This document shows positions 33,841-45,877 of a DNA stretch of 64,000 nt, one piece after another. The stretch covers positions 1,785,471 through 1,849,470 of the forward strand of contig KE546966.1 in NCBI GenBank assembly GCA_000442125.1, written 5' to 3'. The notes beneath the pieces are model-generated. The model saw only the letters and a program-made list of their open reading frames with translations. It had not been told where the DNA came from and searched no databases. Made by a program: the position numbers and the translations under genes. The stretch is from Opeltia flavorubescens. Taxonomy: Eukaryota; Ascomycota; Lecanoromycetes; Teloschistales; Teloschistaceae. Within the stretch, counting starts at the first letter, position 1; the number at the start of each line of letters is the position of its first letter.

Positions 33841-35502
33841 TCATATTCCCCTTCTACTCGCATCGATAATCTCCTTCAACGGCATCCTCGGTGTGAACGC
33901 ATTAATCTGATCCGGCGGCGGACTGCCCTCGCTATTCCCGTGCGTCATTGAAGGTGAACCCACGGCGCTCGAGGAAAAGCTTGTGGGTGTGGGTGGACCG
34001 GTGCTAAGATGCCGGCCAGCACGCGGATTATTAGTATTAGTAGATGTTGTATCGGTTTGAGGCCGCTCGGGTTTGCGGCCTACGATGAAGACTCTGTGTT
34101 TTTTACATTCGTCAGTTAACCAGAGACTGATCCGGTAGGTAGATGAAGAATGCCTTTGGGAAACTGGATAGGGTACGCACTTTGTTTGATAAGCATGGAT
34201 CCCTCTATCCTTCAACTCTGGCCTGATTTTCGCCATCAGTACCTTTACTTCTTCTGCCTTCCAGTCCAGTCCCCTCGTAAATAAACCCAGGCTGACCCCT
34301 TCTAATCCATCAACATGCGCGAGTAGCTGGAATTTGCCAGCCTCTTTCAATACTTTGTTCTTGGGCCACGGGTTCATAGGGCATTTGAGGAGCACTTGTT
34401 GGATGTCAACGAAGCCGGCTTTCTCGAACCAGGAAAGGTAGTCCGTGTAACGCGGAATTGGGCGGTTGTAGTTTTCAGCCGCTTCGATGAGAACTTTGGA
34501 CCAGTAGACAAGGTTGCTATCAGGGGAGAGGGAGGAGTCATCCGAGGTGAAACGGGGATCCAGCTCTTGGAGTTCGAAGTAGCCACCGGGTTTGATGTGC
34601 CTGCAAATATGATGATCAGCGCAGAACCCAGCATTAGCGGCGGTTGAGCGTCTACCTGTAGGCTTTGCGGACCAAAGATGCCCAGTTGCCTATGCTTGCA
34701 ATCATGTAGCGAGAGTGTACGTAGTCAAAGTGATCTTCGGGCCATGTCCAGTGCTTGGCTTCGCAGTCATCGATCTCGAAGCGGACATTTTGTGGCAGCC
34801 TAGAACAGTGATAGGACAGCAATTAGCATCACCGGTCCTGTCCCTTCAAATGTCTTCCCCACTGCCGAGCTTCCACACATAAAATAGCAATGTTTTCTCG
34901 TACCACTGTGGCTGTATTGGGGAGAGGTCTATCCCAATTACCTGAGCGTCTGGATACTGTTCCGCCATCTCAATCGCCCAGATCCCGGTGCCAGTGCCTA
35001 TGTCGAGTATTCGCTTCGGGTTGAGCAGAGGCGCGATGTGCAGGTTGCCACCGGAAAGGAGCATGGTGACATGATGCTTGATGTCGATGCGTTCGAGCTC
35101 TTGCTGCAGGATCAGAAGTTAGTAGGAAAGAAGTCCTGGGATGGATGAAGTGAAAGTGGAATTGGGTCTATGGCGTGAATAAGTAAATGGTTCAAACCTC
35201 ATCGTTTGGCAATGGATACGAGCCAGCCTTGTAGGCATGATACCGTCTTCCATTCTCAAACTCGTAGTCAAGAACACTGGCGGTGATGGAGGCCGAGTCC
35301 AAGTCCCTTGATCGGATGTGTGAGCGGGGATTCCGGTAGTGTGGTTCAGGCATGCATAGGCGATTTTCCGGAAGACTCACGATGGGTAATCCTCTTGCTT
35401 TGACCGCTGTTCTCGGTCAGCGTTTGTAGACAGCATAGACAATCAAGAGGCGGATTTTACGTCGTCTGCCTCGAGTAGTGACGCGGGAGGGCTGAAAGCC
35501 AT
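33841..35502 (-). CDS. LaeA-like / TAM-domain SAM-dependent methyltransferase
   Basis: Class I methyltransferase of the large fungal LaeA-like family. LaeA regulates secondary metabolism and development, but most paralogues have unknown substrates. Seven exons: 35461-35502, 35381-35406, 35198-35306, 34904-35103, 34656-34799, 34181-34600 and 33841-34093 (397 aa). Markers are YEFENGRRYHAYKAGSYPLP, motif I RILDIGTGTGIWAIEMAEQYP, VIGIDLSPIQPQW, FEIDDCEAKHWTWPEDHFD and ARYMIASIGNW-like HSRYMIASIGNW. After the catalytic domain (to about residue 320) comes a Thr/Ser/Pro-rich tail with a C-terminal RRGI. The donor of intron 3 (GTTTGA) is weak; all other borders are good. No biosynthetic cluster genes are adjacent. 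Confidence 0.88.
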
Positions 35503-36163
35503 TGATCTTGTCGGGACCTCGATCCCGGTTGTGCTCCCAGAAAGCGAGATTGCCTGCAGCCGTCGAGAGCGAGGCGGAGACGGTGAAGGCTCGGATGGCT
35601 CTGTAGGACCGGTGGTGTTCTTACATGACGGCCAACGTCACTGCTTTGGACGAGCTCCGGCCAAGCGCATCTTGTGTTGAGAGCACGGAATCTTGGTAGA
35701 TCTTATGACATCTCGAGTTCGACAAGGACTCTAAGCAAGGCCAGACCCGCCAGCGAGGGACCGAGGCCGCCACCAACAGCGCCTCCATCTCTAAATCAAA
35801 ACAGACCAAATTCAATCAGTGATGTCGTCGTAACTTCTACGAGTAAAATATTCATCGCATGTAGTAGAATCTGATGATCCCATCTACTTTCTTCCAGGGT
35901 CGGACGTAATCTACTTGGCCATGGCTTCTGATGCGTCGCTTATTTGTAACAGATCCTGTGGGACTTTTGATGATTGAGAGTAAGGTGAGCATGGCCTACA
36001 TGGTTTCTATCTGATGCTTTCGATATCCGGAAGAACCAACAGAGATGAAACGGACCGCCATTTCGCCCCATTCCGTCGGCTTATGCTCGCTAAATTATCC
36101 ATCATTCCTAGAACCAACTCGCTTTTGACGAGACCTAATCGTTGGCCGGAATAAAACATGGTC
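35503..36163. other. Intergenic, methyltransferase promoter and AHA1 3' side
   Basis: No gene recognised. Short frames on both strands (for example 35621-35815) show no conserved motif. Confidence 0.45.
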
Positions 36164-37278
36164 TCATAAGATTGTTCCGAAACTACGTCGGCGATCAGCT
36201 TTACGCAATTAACCGGCGAGAGGGACATCGTTGCTTACCCGAATGTTGTTTTGATACTTCGGACATAGTATTCACCCCAGTTCCTCCTCGTTACTTCTTC
36301 CTGACCAAGAGGAACCCCATCCCAGAGCACCCGCATGACTGTGACTGCATCCTGCTCGTTCTGGTCAAACTTGATCTCTAATCGGCTGTAGTGGCCTTCT
36401 GGCCACTGAGCCAGACGCCACCTCTGCACGATTTTTGTAGGCTCCTCCAGCTCGAGAAACTCTCCCACAACGTTACCCCCAAAAAGCTCAAACTTACCTC
36501 CCACGTGCGCACCCTCGAAAACTTTAGGTGGAGCGCGAGTGAAAGCTGCGAGACGCTCAGGTGAAGTGAATGTCGTGTAAAGCTCCACAGCCGTCGTTCG
36601 AAACTCCTCGGTTGAGTTGACCGTAGTAGTGTTAACGACTGTTCCGTTCCTGTTAGCTTGCGAACTCGCAGAGGCTTTGTTTGATGGCTTGGCATTGGCT
36701 TGCGCTGCATTTGAGGAGGTAATGGTTGTATGTTGCGTGAATGGCGCTGAAGAGTTGGCATGCTGAATATCTCTGCCATGCTCCGTAATGAGCGCGGGCC
36801 CCAGCTTCGAAAGCTGTTGGCGTAGTTGAGGGACAATCTTCGCTCGTATCAAATCTTTGACAGGCTGCTTAGAATTGTTGTCCGAGTATATATCGATGTC
36901 AAACTACAGTAAAGGCCGGCATTAGATATTTGGGGTGAGGGTGTGATACGTAAACGGACATAGGGAACGTACAACATACTCATCTTCCTCGGTATCGTGT
37001 GCAACCTCTGGAATCGTAATAGTTCCACTAACGTCTTCCTCTTCCGTCGTCTTGCCTTCATATTCAAGCTGAAGTTTGACGTCGAAGAGTGTAATGACCT
37101 TCCCTTTCCGCTGGCTTACATCGACGTCCCCGTCCATGCTCATAATCTTGGTGATCTTTGCCGACACATCCTTTTCTGCCGCAGAAACCCCCACAAGATT
37201 CTGTTCTAGGTACGCTCGAGCCCATTCCGAGGTATCCTTGTTGACCCAATGCCAGTTGTTAGGATTGTGCAAGACCAT
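36164..37278 (-). CDS. AHA1: Activator of Hsp90 ATPase
   Basis: Cytosolic Hsp90 co-chaperone that stimulates its ATPase. Exons 36973-37278, 36239-36903 and 36164-36182 (329 aa). The N-terminal domain opens with NPNNWHWVNKD, the Hsp90-middle-domain binding signature, and holds KVITLFDVKLQLEYEG. A Ser/Asn/Thr-rich linker (residues about 150-200) leads to the C-terminal AHSA1/SRPBCC domain (TSPERLAAFTRAPP, GGKFELFGGNVVGEFLELEE, EVTRRNWGEYYVRSIKTTFG). The final 19-base exon adds the end FGTIL, as in other fungal Aha1 proteins; the unspliced frame would stop one residue after TTFG. Convincing throughout. Confidence 0.94.
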
Positions 37279-38069
37279 CGTGACAGAAAACTAAAGAATT
37301 CTACGGCTGCAAGTCAGCACTCAATAGTGGATTAGGTAGGCAAGACAGGACTCGAGCATGGGTTCTTATATCAGAAGAAAGGGAGATTGTTACTCCAGCA
37401 AAGCTAATCCGCATCAAAAGAGTACAAGTCTTCTAGGACTGGTGCCAGCTTATGGTTCTCATCACCATATGGAAAGAGCCAAAAAGAGGGAAGACAAGCG
37501 ATCTTCACGTACCTATGATATCGATGCTTGCTTGAATATTGGGAAGTCCAATGGCGCCAGTATGTGGATGTTGATCTACTTTATGATTGTGGACTTGGAG
37601 GAAGAAAGCTCTAGAAAAGCGGCCAGTCTCGGTAAGAAATCAGCCCTACAAGCTGAGACTGCCAATTCAGTGCCCATGCAGTCTCACCAAACTACCTCGA
37701 CTACCTCAAAGATCTAGCCAAAACTTTGGGCTTTACTATCGGACAGGCTATCGGAGCTATGTACACGGTTTTCTTTATAAGATTCGTTAAGACCAGGCTA
37801 ATACTTGCGGTATCCCGTTCGCCTCTACTAACTTTTTTTGTTCCCAGAGGGACCCGCCATGCAAAAACTGCTACAATCATCTTTCTCACATTCTAAGATG
37901 GAGGGAATCGAATCGCTTCATTTTAAAAACTATCTATGCTACTCCAGCCGCATTCCTTACAAATGGGGGTATCTCAAAGATGAAAACGCCTTATACGCCA
38001 TGGAATGCTTTCGGTATTGACATGCCACTGACAGGCCCATGATCTTCCTTATAAGCAGCCGCCCAGCGC
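37279..38069. other. Intergenic, AHA1 promoter plus a possible uncertain transcript
   Basis: Holds the AHA1 promoter. From 37358 there are several overlapping open frames on the plus strand and two intron-like segments (37632-37673 and 37787-37848). The reading frame cannot be fixed, so no CDS is called; see findings. Confidence 0.4.
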
Positions 38070-40261
38070 TCAGTCATAAGCTCTTATGCTGATCGCAGCT
38101 ATCACGCAGCTTACGACAAATAGGACATTCAAAGGCAAGATGACCTTCGATGCAGACCCCTTTTGAGATGTGCTTGGAGTAGACGTAGCGACATATACTC
38201 CTGTGGGCACTTGTTGGGTTGTCTTCGCGGCGCCGCTAGAGTCAGGCGATGAAAATGATGTAGCAGTCATTGCTGGCGGTATTGTCCCTGGGTAGCCTGC
38301 CTCGATTGAAACCATCGACGCTGGAGAGCGCCAGTCTGACGATTTGTCGTAAAGAATGCCGTTAATGATGGCTCCCTCCCCCTTCAGAATCATTTCTTTT
38401 TGGTCGTCTGTGCAGGTGCCATTGATGTTCCGGATCCAGCAGGTAGCTTCGGCTGAATCGGGCGCCTTGCTGGTGTATGTCGCATTGGCTGTCCCATTAC
38501 TCGTATAAGTGGCCGAATCAACCGATTCTCCAAGCGATAACCCGGTACCCATGATGATTCGAGTGAACACGGTAAAAGCCGTCTCTGGCTGGTAGGCAGG
38601 AATCAGGTGCCCCGCATTATAGATCCGTGAAAAGGAGAGATTACCATACTGGCGCACGACACCGCCGACATAGCTGTTGTTGACGACGATCTCCGCGTAG
38701 CCCGCAGAATAAAATGGCGCATGGGCAGGAGATTGTGATGCAATCGCAAAGGATACAGCTTCTCCGCCGAGCCAATTGCAAATATAGTCGCGGTCTCCGT
38801 ACACCAACGCAACACGGACCCCAAGCGACAGAAGGTAAGCCATCTGTGTAATCTGATTCCCGCGCTCGTAGTCACCAGTTTGAACAAAAGCATTAGTAAC
38901 GACGCTGTTGCTTTCAGTATAATTCAAGCGAACGCCGATGGCACTCTGCACTTCCGCAGTGTTGAGATACTCGAGATAGGTGCTTGGAGGGAAAGGGGAC
39001 GGAACCATTTGCGTGATGTCGTAGACACTCCTTCCAGAGCTCAGGTACGGACCAAGGAGGTCCTGAGAGCAGGTTGTCTGCGCGTCTGTACAAATTTGGT
39101 TGACCGAGTTGACATCGCCTTCATTGCCAGAATCCAAGGCAGAAACGGCGTTTCGACAAGACTGTATCCGCTGCTGACAGCCATCCGCACCAAGATTGCT
39201 ACTAGCAGCGTTCTGCTGGGCGGCCAGTGAGAGAGCCTTGATCCCATAGGTATTGTTATTGGCAAATATTGGGTAATACCTGCCCTGAACAAGGTCGTCC
39301 ACGCAGCCCTGCATGATGCCCAATGATGCCAGCCGGATCTCAAGTGTTTTATTCTTTGGTAATTTCCCAGCTCGCCGCAACACATTTTGACTTTCAAAAT
39401 GAGCGGCGAACAATGGACCGTATTTCCCTCCATAGCTTTCGGTGAAAAGATTAATTCCTACGGGGCCGGACTGTGTACTATTTGATGTGAGCGCAGGGTT
39501 GTACTGAGGGAAAGAGCCTAAGAATCCCTGCAGCATGTGCCATATCGCGTGAGCCGCGATCTCGGTTGTATTCGCAGAAGCATGGCTATCGTTGGAGCTG
39601 AACGTCCCATTTAGATACATCGATTCCGGCTGGTCTGCAGGCGCAGCCGACGGAGGGAATGTCGGCTGCGAAGTCAAGAGGTCAAGGGATCCATTAGTAA
39701 GTCTGTCAAACGAGAACCCAACTTGGTTTGGCTGATCAATGAAAATGATATTGGAGCTGCGATCCCAGCCCCAGTCCCTGGCTTGGGTTCCAAGCCTGGC
39801 TTGTGCAATCTCGACTACCTCGCAAGGACCAGCTTCTTGGAACAATCCGACCATGCTGCTGCTTCCTGGGCCACCATTGAGAAAGACAGTCAGAGGCGCA
39901 GTGCTCGCATTTGTTCTGGCTTCGATGAACCAGAAGAAAGTATTAACGAAATAGTTTTGCTGTATAGGAGCTAATTTATGGGGCGGAATTACAACGTAAC
40001 CGGTGTATTGTTTTTGCGTAGGAAAGATGGTTGTGCAGGTGCCCACCGGCGGAGATTTGAAGCGCAGCACAATGTCTTCATCAACGGGCGATCGAATAGT
40101 GGTGATGTTGCCAACAAGAGGAACTGATGATGGAAAACCCCCCACCGCATGCGCGCAGTGGATATAGAGGCTGAGCAGTACCGATAGAAGCAGGGATAGA
40201 GGTAAACAGGCCTGGTATTGTCAGTATGCTATAACTTGCCTCGAGAAGAATAGATTACCAT
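38070..40261 (-). CDS. Serine carboxypeptidase (peptidase S10), likely GPI-anchored
   Basis: Secreted acid carboxypeptidase removing C-terminal residues. The S10 signatures are complete: FLNGGPGSSSM (oxyanion region), ESYGGKYGP (catalytic Ser), GDRDYICNWLGGEA (Asp) and NAGHLIPAYQPE (His). Many N-glycosylation sites are present. The C-terminus has a Ser/Thr-rich stretch then a hydrophobic end (VILPLNVLFVVSCVIAAISI), the form of a GPI signal. The ATG at 40145 gives no signal peptide. Reading upstream in frame adds LPLSLLLSVLLSLYIHCAHA, a good signal sequence, with a 47 bp intron (40212-40258) directly after an ATG at 40259-40261. I prefer this start: exon 1 would be the start codon alone. Total 714 aa. 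Confidence 0.88.
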
Positions 40262-41624
40262 TATGATACAAGGTCTATGCTAATAGTGTATTTGGGGTTA
40301 TTGCTGTTGCTTTTGCACTCGTATTTGCTGATTCTCAGCTCCTCTCGATGCAAGACCCATGAAGACTATCGTCCCGATTAGGGTTATTGGTGCAGCTTAC
40401 GACAGGAAGACGCAATATGACTGACCGGCAATACACAAGCACCAATTTTTAAGCACTCGTACTACGAAGATGAAATACAGGTAGGAAGTAATGATCTTTA
40501 GTCTCTGATCTTTTGATTAAGAGCGATTGGACAAGACGGTGAAAAGAATATATCACAATGGGGAGAGTCCGCAGAGGCACAAGTGCAGCCCGAGATTGAT
40601 AACACTTAACTATTATATTGATTAGAAGAATGGATATTGATTCCAATGTACACAGGTGGGATTGAGCAGTAATGACAGTGATCATCGGATTGAAGTCGGT
40701 TGAACAGTATATAATTGTATCGCTTGTGTGGTTAATTTTCATTACAGATATTTACCCTTACGTATTCGTCAAAATACGACTAACGCTAATCAGGATAACT
40801 CCTGTTTTAGACTCGACCCATTGCCATTGGTCTTTCGGCTCATCTCTACGAATGTCTCTAGAGCTTCGGTGGTAGTCACGATACAACGTTTCTCGTACCA
40901 ATTATTACGTTGTGCCAATCAAACGAGAATTGGATGGATATACTATTATATGTGGGTTCTTGCGCTATAGTAAAGAGCATTCCACTGTAGATTATTTCAT
41001 ATGATTACACGATAATTTGTCATTATTGATTGTCCACCTTCGCTTTGGGGAGAAGAAGAAAAGAGGAGCTACTTCGTATTTCTTGAGCAGGTCGTTGAAT
41101 AGGTCCACCAAATGATCTCACTTTCACGACTTTCTGTGGAGAACCCGAGGCTCCGGGCGCTAGATGCACAGCCTCAATTGCCAAGCTTCAGGGACCAACC
41201 ACGTCGGCTCTGCCTGAGCTTCTCGAACAAAAGGCCTCGTTCTTATGCGTATCCTACGAGGGAGATAACGGAACTTCGTACTGGAAGCAAGACGTCAGCT
41301 CTTCTTTAATTTGCTGCCTGACCTTACTCTTCGCCCGGACTCGGTTGCGTCAGACCGACCGCCTCGTTTGCTGACGAACCCCCCGACTGTATCGAAAGAC
41401 GACCTAGCACAACATTTACCCAAGGTGGTGGGACTCTTGGTACCATGTGTAAGTATTTGCCGAGCCTTTTAGACCTTTCGATCCTTTCAAAGCGCATCGC
41501 TTTCTTCCCAAAAGATATTTACGCGCTTCTTTTGCCATATGTCGGCTGCACCATCATCCCCTTTGTCGCCCCGCCCCATACCATTGTACCGCCACATTTG
41601 ATTGTCCAACGCTGACTATTCATC
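40262..41624. other. Divergent promoter region, carboxypeptidase / calcium exchanger
   Basis: About 1.36 kb, AT-rich between 40440 and 41000. A TATA-like TATATAATTG is at 40699. A 65-codon frame at 41112-41309 has an ATG but no recognised homologue and could be a uORF in a long VCX1 leader. The segment 41310-41600 is pyrimidine-rich, as often seen just upstream of fungal start codons. Confidence 0.4.
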
Positions 41625-43138
41625 ATGACCGAACATCCAGCCGCCTCCAAAATGCGATCGAACCTCAGGCGTCATGCCTCGGGGAGTAAGGTTCAACAAA
41701 TTCGCTCGTCAGCCGAGAATGGCGGCCAACACCTGGCCGATTCACTGAATCACCATATCGATGAGCATACTGCTCTTTTACATCGTGCCTTTCGCAACTC
41801 CGATGGGGAACCTTTCTACAAGGACGACAGGCCTTGGGTGCGCTGGCCAAGCAACTTCGGTTACGTCGCCTGGAAAACCTTGACGAACAACCCGGTCAAC
41901 GTTCTTTTGGTCTTTGTTCCGCTGGGCATCGTTTTTGGAGCCATCCATGCGAATCCGACCGTCGTCTTTATCTTGAACTTCTTGGCTATAATACCGTTGG
42001 CTTCCCTGCTCAGCTTCGCCACCGAAGAACTCTCCGTCAAGTTGGGCCAGACGCTCGGTGGGTTGATGAATGCGACATTTGGAAACGCCGTTGAATTGAT
42101 AGTAGGTTACAATGCGGAGGTTTGGATACACTTACTTACGAGAATGTGTTAGGTTAGCATTGTTGCGCTGAAAAACGGAGAGATTCGTATTGTACAAGCA
42201 AGTATGCTTGGATCCATCCTCTCGAATATTCTCCTGGTTCTCGGCTGCTGCTTCCTTGCAGGGGGTATCAAGTTCAAAGAGCAGAACTTCAATTCAACTG
42301 TTGCATCGACAATGTCGTCGTTAATGGCGGTATCGACTGCATCACTCATTATCCCAGCTACCCTGTACGCCGCCATGGGGAGCTCAGTCACCAAGGGTGC
42401 CAAGCAGGATCCTATTCTTATTTTGTCCCATGGCACTGCAGTCATTCTTCTGATTCTCTACGGCATGTATCTCTTCTTCCAGCTAAAAACCCACGCGGAT
42501 CTGTTTGACGAAGAATCGGAGCCCAGCCCAGTTGGAGATGATGATGATAATACTGCGCAAGACGAAGAGCATATTCTCAGTCCTTGGGCTGCTGGTGTTG
42601 CTCTGGTCCTCATCACTGTCATGGTGGCTGTTTGCGCCGAATATCTGGTTGACAGTATTGATTCGATTGTTGAGAGCGCGCACATCAGCCGCACATTTAT
42701 CGGTCTGATCTTACTGCCAATTGTTGGTAATGCAGCGGAGCACGTAACGGCGGTCGTGGTTGCTATGAAGAACAAGATGGATCTTGCGATTGGAGTTGCA
42801 ATTGGAAGCAGCATGCAAATCGCCTTACTAGTTACCCCTTTCCTCGTGGTTCTAGGATGGATCATTGGCCAACCAATGACACTACACTTCGAGATCTTCG
42901 AAACGGTTGTGTTTTTCCTTGCGGTACTAGTCACCAATTACTTGATTTCTGATGGAAAGTCGAATTACCTGGAAGGAGCAATGTTGGTCGGGATGTACAT
43001 TATTATCGGCAAGTCCTTGCTTTATTCCGCCATATGATTCATGTTTACTAACATTCTCTAGCTTTGGCCTTCTACGTCTACCCTGATAACGCGGGAGATG
43101 CTACAAAGACCTCATGGTCTATCATCTCCCAGAGGTAG
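41625..43138 (+). CDS. VCX1: Vacuolar Ca2+/H+ exchanger
   Basis: CAX-family antiporter that loads Ca2+ into the vacuole using the proton gradient. Exons 41625-42101, 42153-43008 and 43062-43138 (469 aa). The c-1 repeat has [15 protein letters not shown], rejoined to [20 protein letters not shown] by the first intron; the c-2 repeat has [20 protein letters not shown] and [11 protein letters not shown]. An acidic loop between the halves ([19 protein letters not shown]) is typical. About 11 membrane segments. Intron 2 begins GCAAGT and ends CTCTAG with branch TTTACTAAC, so it is a GC-AG intron. It adds the last 25 residues ([12 protein letters not shown]..), the conserved end of fungal exchangers. 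Confidence 0.94.
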
Positions 43139-43428
43139 GACTTCGATGTCTCACGAGTGGTTCAGGCTTTCAAAATTGCTGGGGCAGGGCGTTGGTGTGG
43201 AACTAAGGAGTTTTATCTTCCAGTCTTCATACGTTGTGCGATGAACGATCGTACTCGAATTCGTGTCGCGGGCAAATCGGAGAATCGAGCGCCGATTCCT
43301 GCTACGTCACCTTGGGTTTACCTAGATTAAATCCACGGCTGCACATAACCCACTGCGTACCTCACGATTCTATACTTATACTTTGCTCTCCTCTTCCAAC
43401 CATCTATGAACCACTTGCTTATGTGAAG

Positions 43429-44572
43429 ATGACTCTACTGCATTCGATCCTCCATGCCACAAACTTCTCACGTCCATTTCTTTCCACGCTTGTACCCTCA
43501 ATTGGTCTTGCCTATACAATTCAAGGACTCGTAGCTATACCATCAATCGTTGCACAGTCTGAACGATTCTATGATCTCTCTGGCTCATTCACCTATATTT
43601 CTTGCACAGCATTAAGCCTCTACCTTCCAACCCTTCGCGCTCGAGCTGCGGCAGCTGCTGCGGGTACTACTAAACCAGCATGGCCCAGCATTATCGCTGC
43701 ACTGTCGGGTAACGGAGGACTTAATTGGCGGCAAGTTGCTCTGAGCGCAGCTGTCAGCATATGGGCCACCAGACGTAAGTTCAATCTACAGTTTGTTCAG
43801 CCGCTGGCGGTCGGCTCCGATCAAAAGTTCCGTTGAATGCCACTAACGACGACTATGTCTTAACAGTGGGCACCTATCTCTTCTCACGTATCACCTCCGA
43901 CAATGGCACCGACTCCCGTTTCGAAGACATCCGTACTTCCCCTCCTAAATTCCTCGGCGCCTTCTTTGCCCAAGCAACCTGGGTTTCTCTCTGTGTAAGC
44001 ATGCTTTTTTCTCTCGTCACCACTTATGAGAATCTCCAAAGCTGACTATCTCACTCGAACAGCTGATGCCCGTTCTTGCGCTCAATTCACTTCCCGCTTC
44101 CCTGTTCTCCACCCTACCAGGAGCAATCGCGTTGACCGATATCCTCGGGCTCCTCCTCTATATTGGTGGCATCAGCTTTGAGGTCACTGCCGATCGCCAA
44201 AAGAACAAATGGGTGCAAGAGAAAAAGACCAAGAAGCATAATGAGGATTTCCTGACCCGCGGGCTGTGGTCGAAATCGCGACATCCGAACTACTTCGGCG
44301 AAGTAACTTTATGGACTGGGATAGCTACGCTGGCTGCAGGTGTGCTAGTGAGTAATGTTGGTCAGGTAGGGATGGGATTGGCAGCGAGCGGGTTACTAGG
44401 GAAGGCAACGGCTTTGGCTATGGCAGGTGTGAGCCCAGCCTTCGTGGCGTTGCTGTTGTTCAAGGTAAGCGGAATCCCGTTGAGCGAAGGAAAATACGAC
44501 AAGAGGTATGGAGGTAGGAAGGATTATCAGGAGTGGAAGAAGAACACGCCAATGTTCTTTCCAAAATTGTAA
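43429..44572 (+). CDS. DUF1295 integral membrane protein (steroid-reductase-like)
   Basis: Multi-pass membrane protein of the DUF1295 family, related in fold to sterol and 3-oxo-5-alpha-steroid reductases and isoprenylcysteine methyltransferases; function not established. Exons 43429-43774, 43867-43994 and 44063-44572 (327 aa). The C-terminal block has FEVTADRQKNKWVQEKK and GLWSKSRHPNYFGEVTLWTG, the cofactor-binding-type signature of the superfamily, followed by SGIPLSEGKYDKRYGG. Intron borders are GTAAGT..ACAG and GTAAGC..ACAG. I chose the ATG at 43429, where the hydrophobic N-terminus begins; the 65 codons upstream look like leader sequence. Tandem with VCX1. Confidence 0.87.
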
Positions 44573-44764
44573 ACAAGGAGCGATTGTGGGTTCGATAGAC
44601 CGAGGTTATGGCTTCTGAGGNAGGGAATTTGACATAGAATATCACAGAGCACCACTGCAATACGAATAACAAACCGATCTCTCGAAAGTTGCCTTTCCTT
44701 CCCGTTTAGTACAGCGATTTCCATCGGTCATTCGACCTAAGTGCTCGAACTATGAACTATGAAC

Positions 44765-45877
44765 TCATTTTGTGTGCTTCTTGTGTACTTCGATAACCTT
44801 CTGTACTTCGTCATAGCTGCCCATGAAGATGCCAGATCTGTCATGGATATGTTCAGGTACAACAGTAAGCATACGTTCCATTCGACCGTTGACCGCTTGG
44901 CCGCCAGCTACAGAGAGATGTATTAGTGCATTTATTTCCGGTCCGAGTATAGGATACGTACCGTTCTCAAATACCATGGCCATGGGTGCGCATTCATACA
45001 GGATCCTTAGCTTCCCCTTTGGACTCTTCTTATCACTTGGATACGCGAATATGCCTCCATATAGCAATGTTCGATATGCATCCGCAACCATACTCCCGAT
45101 ATACCTCGCACTATAGGGTTTCCCACCACCATCCACTGGATACTTCAACGTATCGAAGTACTCCTTAACCGGTGCTTCCCAGTAAAGGCTGTTTCCTTCA
45201 TTCACACTGTATATCGATCTCTTCTTCGGCAACCGCATATTCGGATGCGTGAGTATGAATTCGCCCAAAGCATTATCCATCGTGAAACCGTTCACCGAGC
45301 CATTTCTCATCGTCAGGACGAGTTGAGCGCTGGCGCCATACATTGTGAAGCCGCTAGCTACGAGCTCGGTGCCAGGGAGGAGGATCTCCTCTTTTCGACC
45401 TTTTGCGCCTTCAGGGAGGCGAAAGATACCAAAGATGGTGCCTACGCTGACGCCTGCGTCAAGGTTGCTGCTGCCGTCAATGGGATCGCAGACGACGGCG
45501 TAGCGAGCTTTGGGGCTTTCATCAAAGACGATGCATTCTTCCTCCTCTTCGGATACGAGCAGACGACATTTGCCCGATGTACGCATGGCCGCAACGAAGA
45601 GGTCGTTGCCTATAACGTCGAGTTTCTTTTGGTCATCGCCAGTTGTGTTTGAAGAGCCGGCGAGGCCGGTGAGGTTTATGAGGGTGGCACGACGGATGTA
45701 GTAGGCAATTGATTTGAAGGAGAATTGGAGGGCGTGGCAGAGGAGGGTGAAGTCTCCGGTGGCTTCGGGGTGTTTGGCTTGTTCTTCAGTGAGGAAGCGC
45801 GTGAGCGTGACGATATCAGTATTGATTTTCTCTTGGGCCACCGGAGGAGCGTCACCGCCGTTGGTAACAGCATCCAT
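44765..45877 (-). CDS. FBP1: Fructose-1,6-bisphosphatase
   Basis: Gluconeogenic enzyme converting fructose-1,6-bisphosphate to fructose-6-phosphate in the cytosol. Exons 44962-45877 and 44765-44907 (352 aa). Metal and substrate motifs: VSEEEEE, CDPIDGSSNLD, GTIFGIFRLP, RYIGSMVADAYRTLLYGGIFAYP, GKLRILYECAPMAMVFENAGG. The 54 bp intron (GTACGT..TGTAG) lies inside this last motif. It is a multiple of three with no stop in frame, so an unspliced reading inserts 18 foreign residues; family length and conservation favour splicing. In fungi the gene is glucose-repressed and induced on acetate or ethanol. Confidence 0.95.
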   Translation of the reverse strand: MDAVTNGGDAPPVAQEKINTDIVTLTRFLTEEQAKHPEATGDFTLLCHALQFSFKSIAYYIRRATLINLTGLAGSSNTTGDDQKKLDVIGNDLFVAAMRTSGKCRLLVSEEEEECIVFDESPKARYAVVCDPIDGSSNLDAGVSVGTIFGIFRLPEGAKGRKEEILLPGTELVASGFTMYGASAQLVLTMRNGSVNGFTMDNALGEFILTHPNMRLPKKRSIYSVNEGNSLYWEAPVKEYFDTLKYPVDGGGKPYSARYIGSMVADAYRTLLYGGIFAYPSDKKSPKGKLRILYECAPMAMVFENGTYPILGPEINALIHLSVAGGQAVNGRMERMLTVVPEHIHDRSGIFMGSYDEVQKVIEVHKKHTK

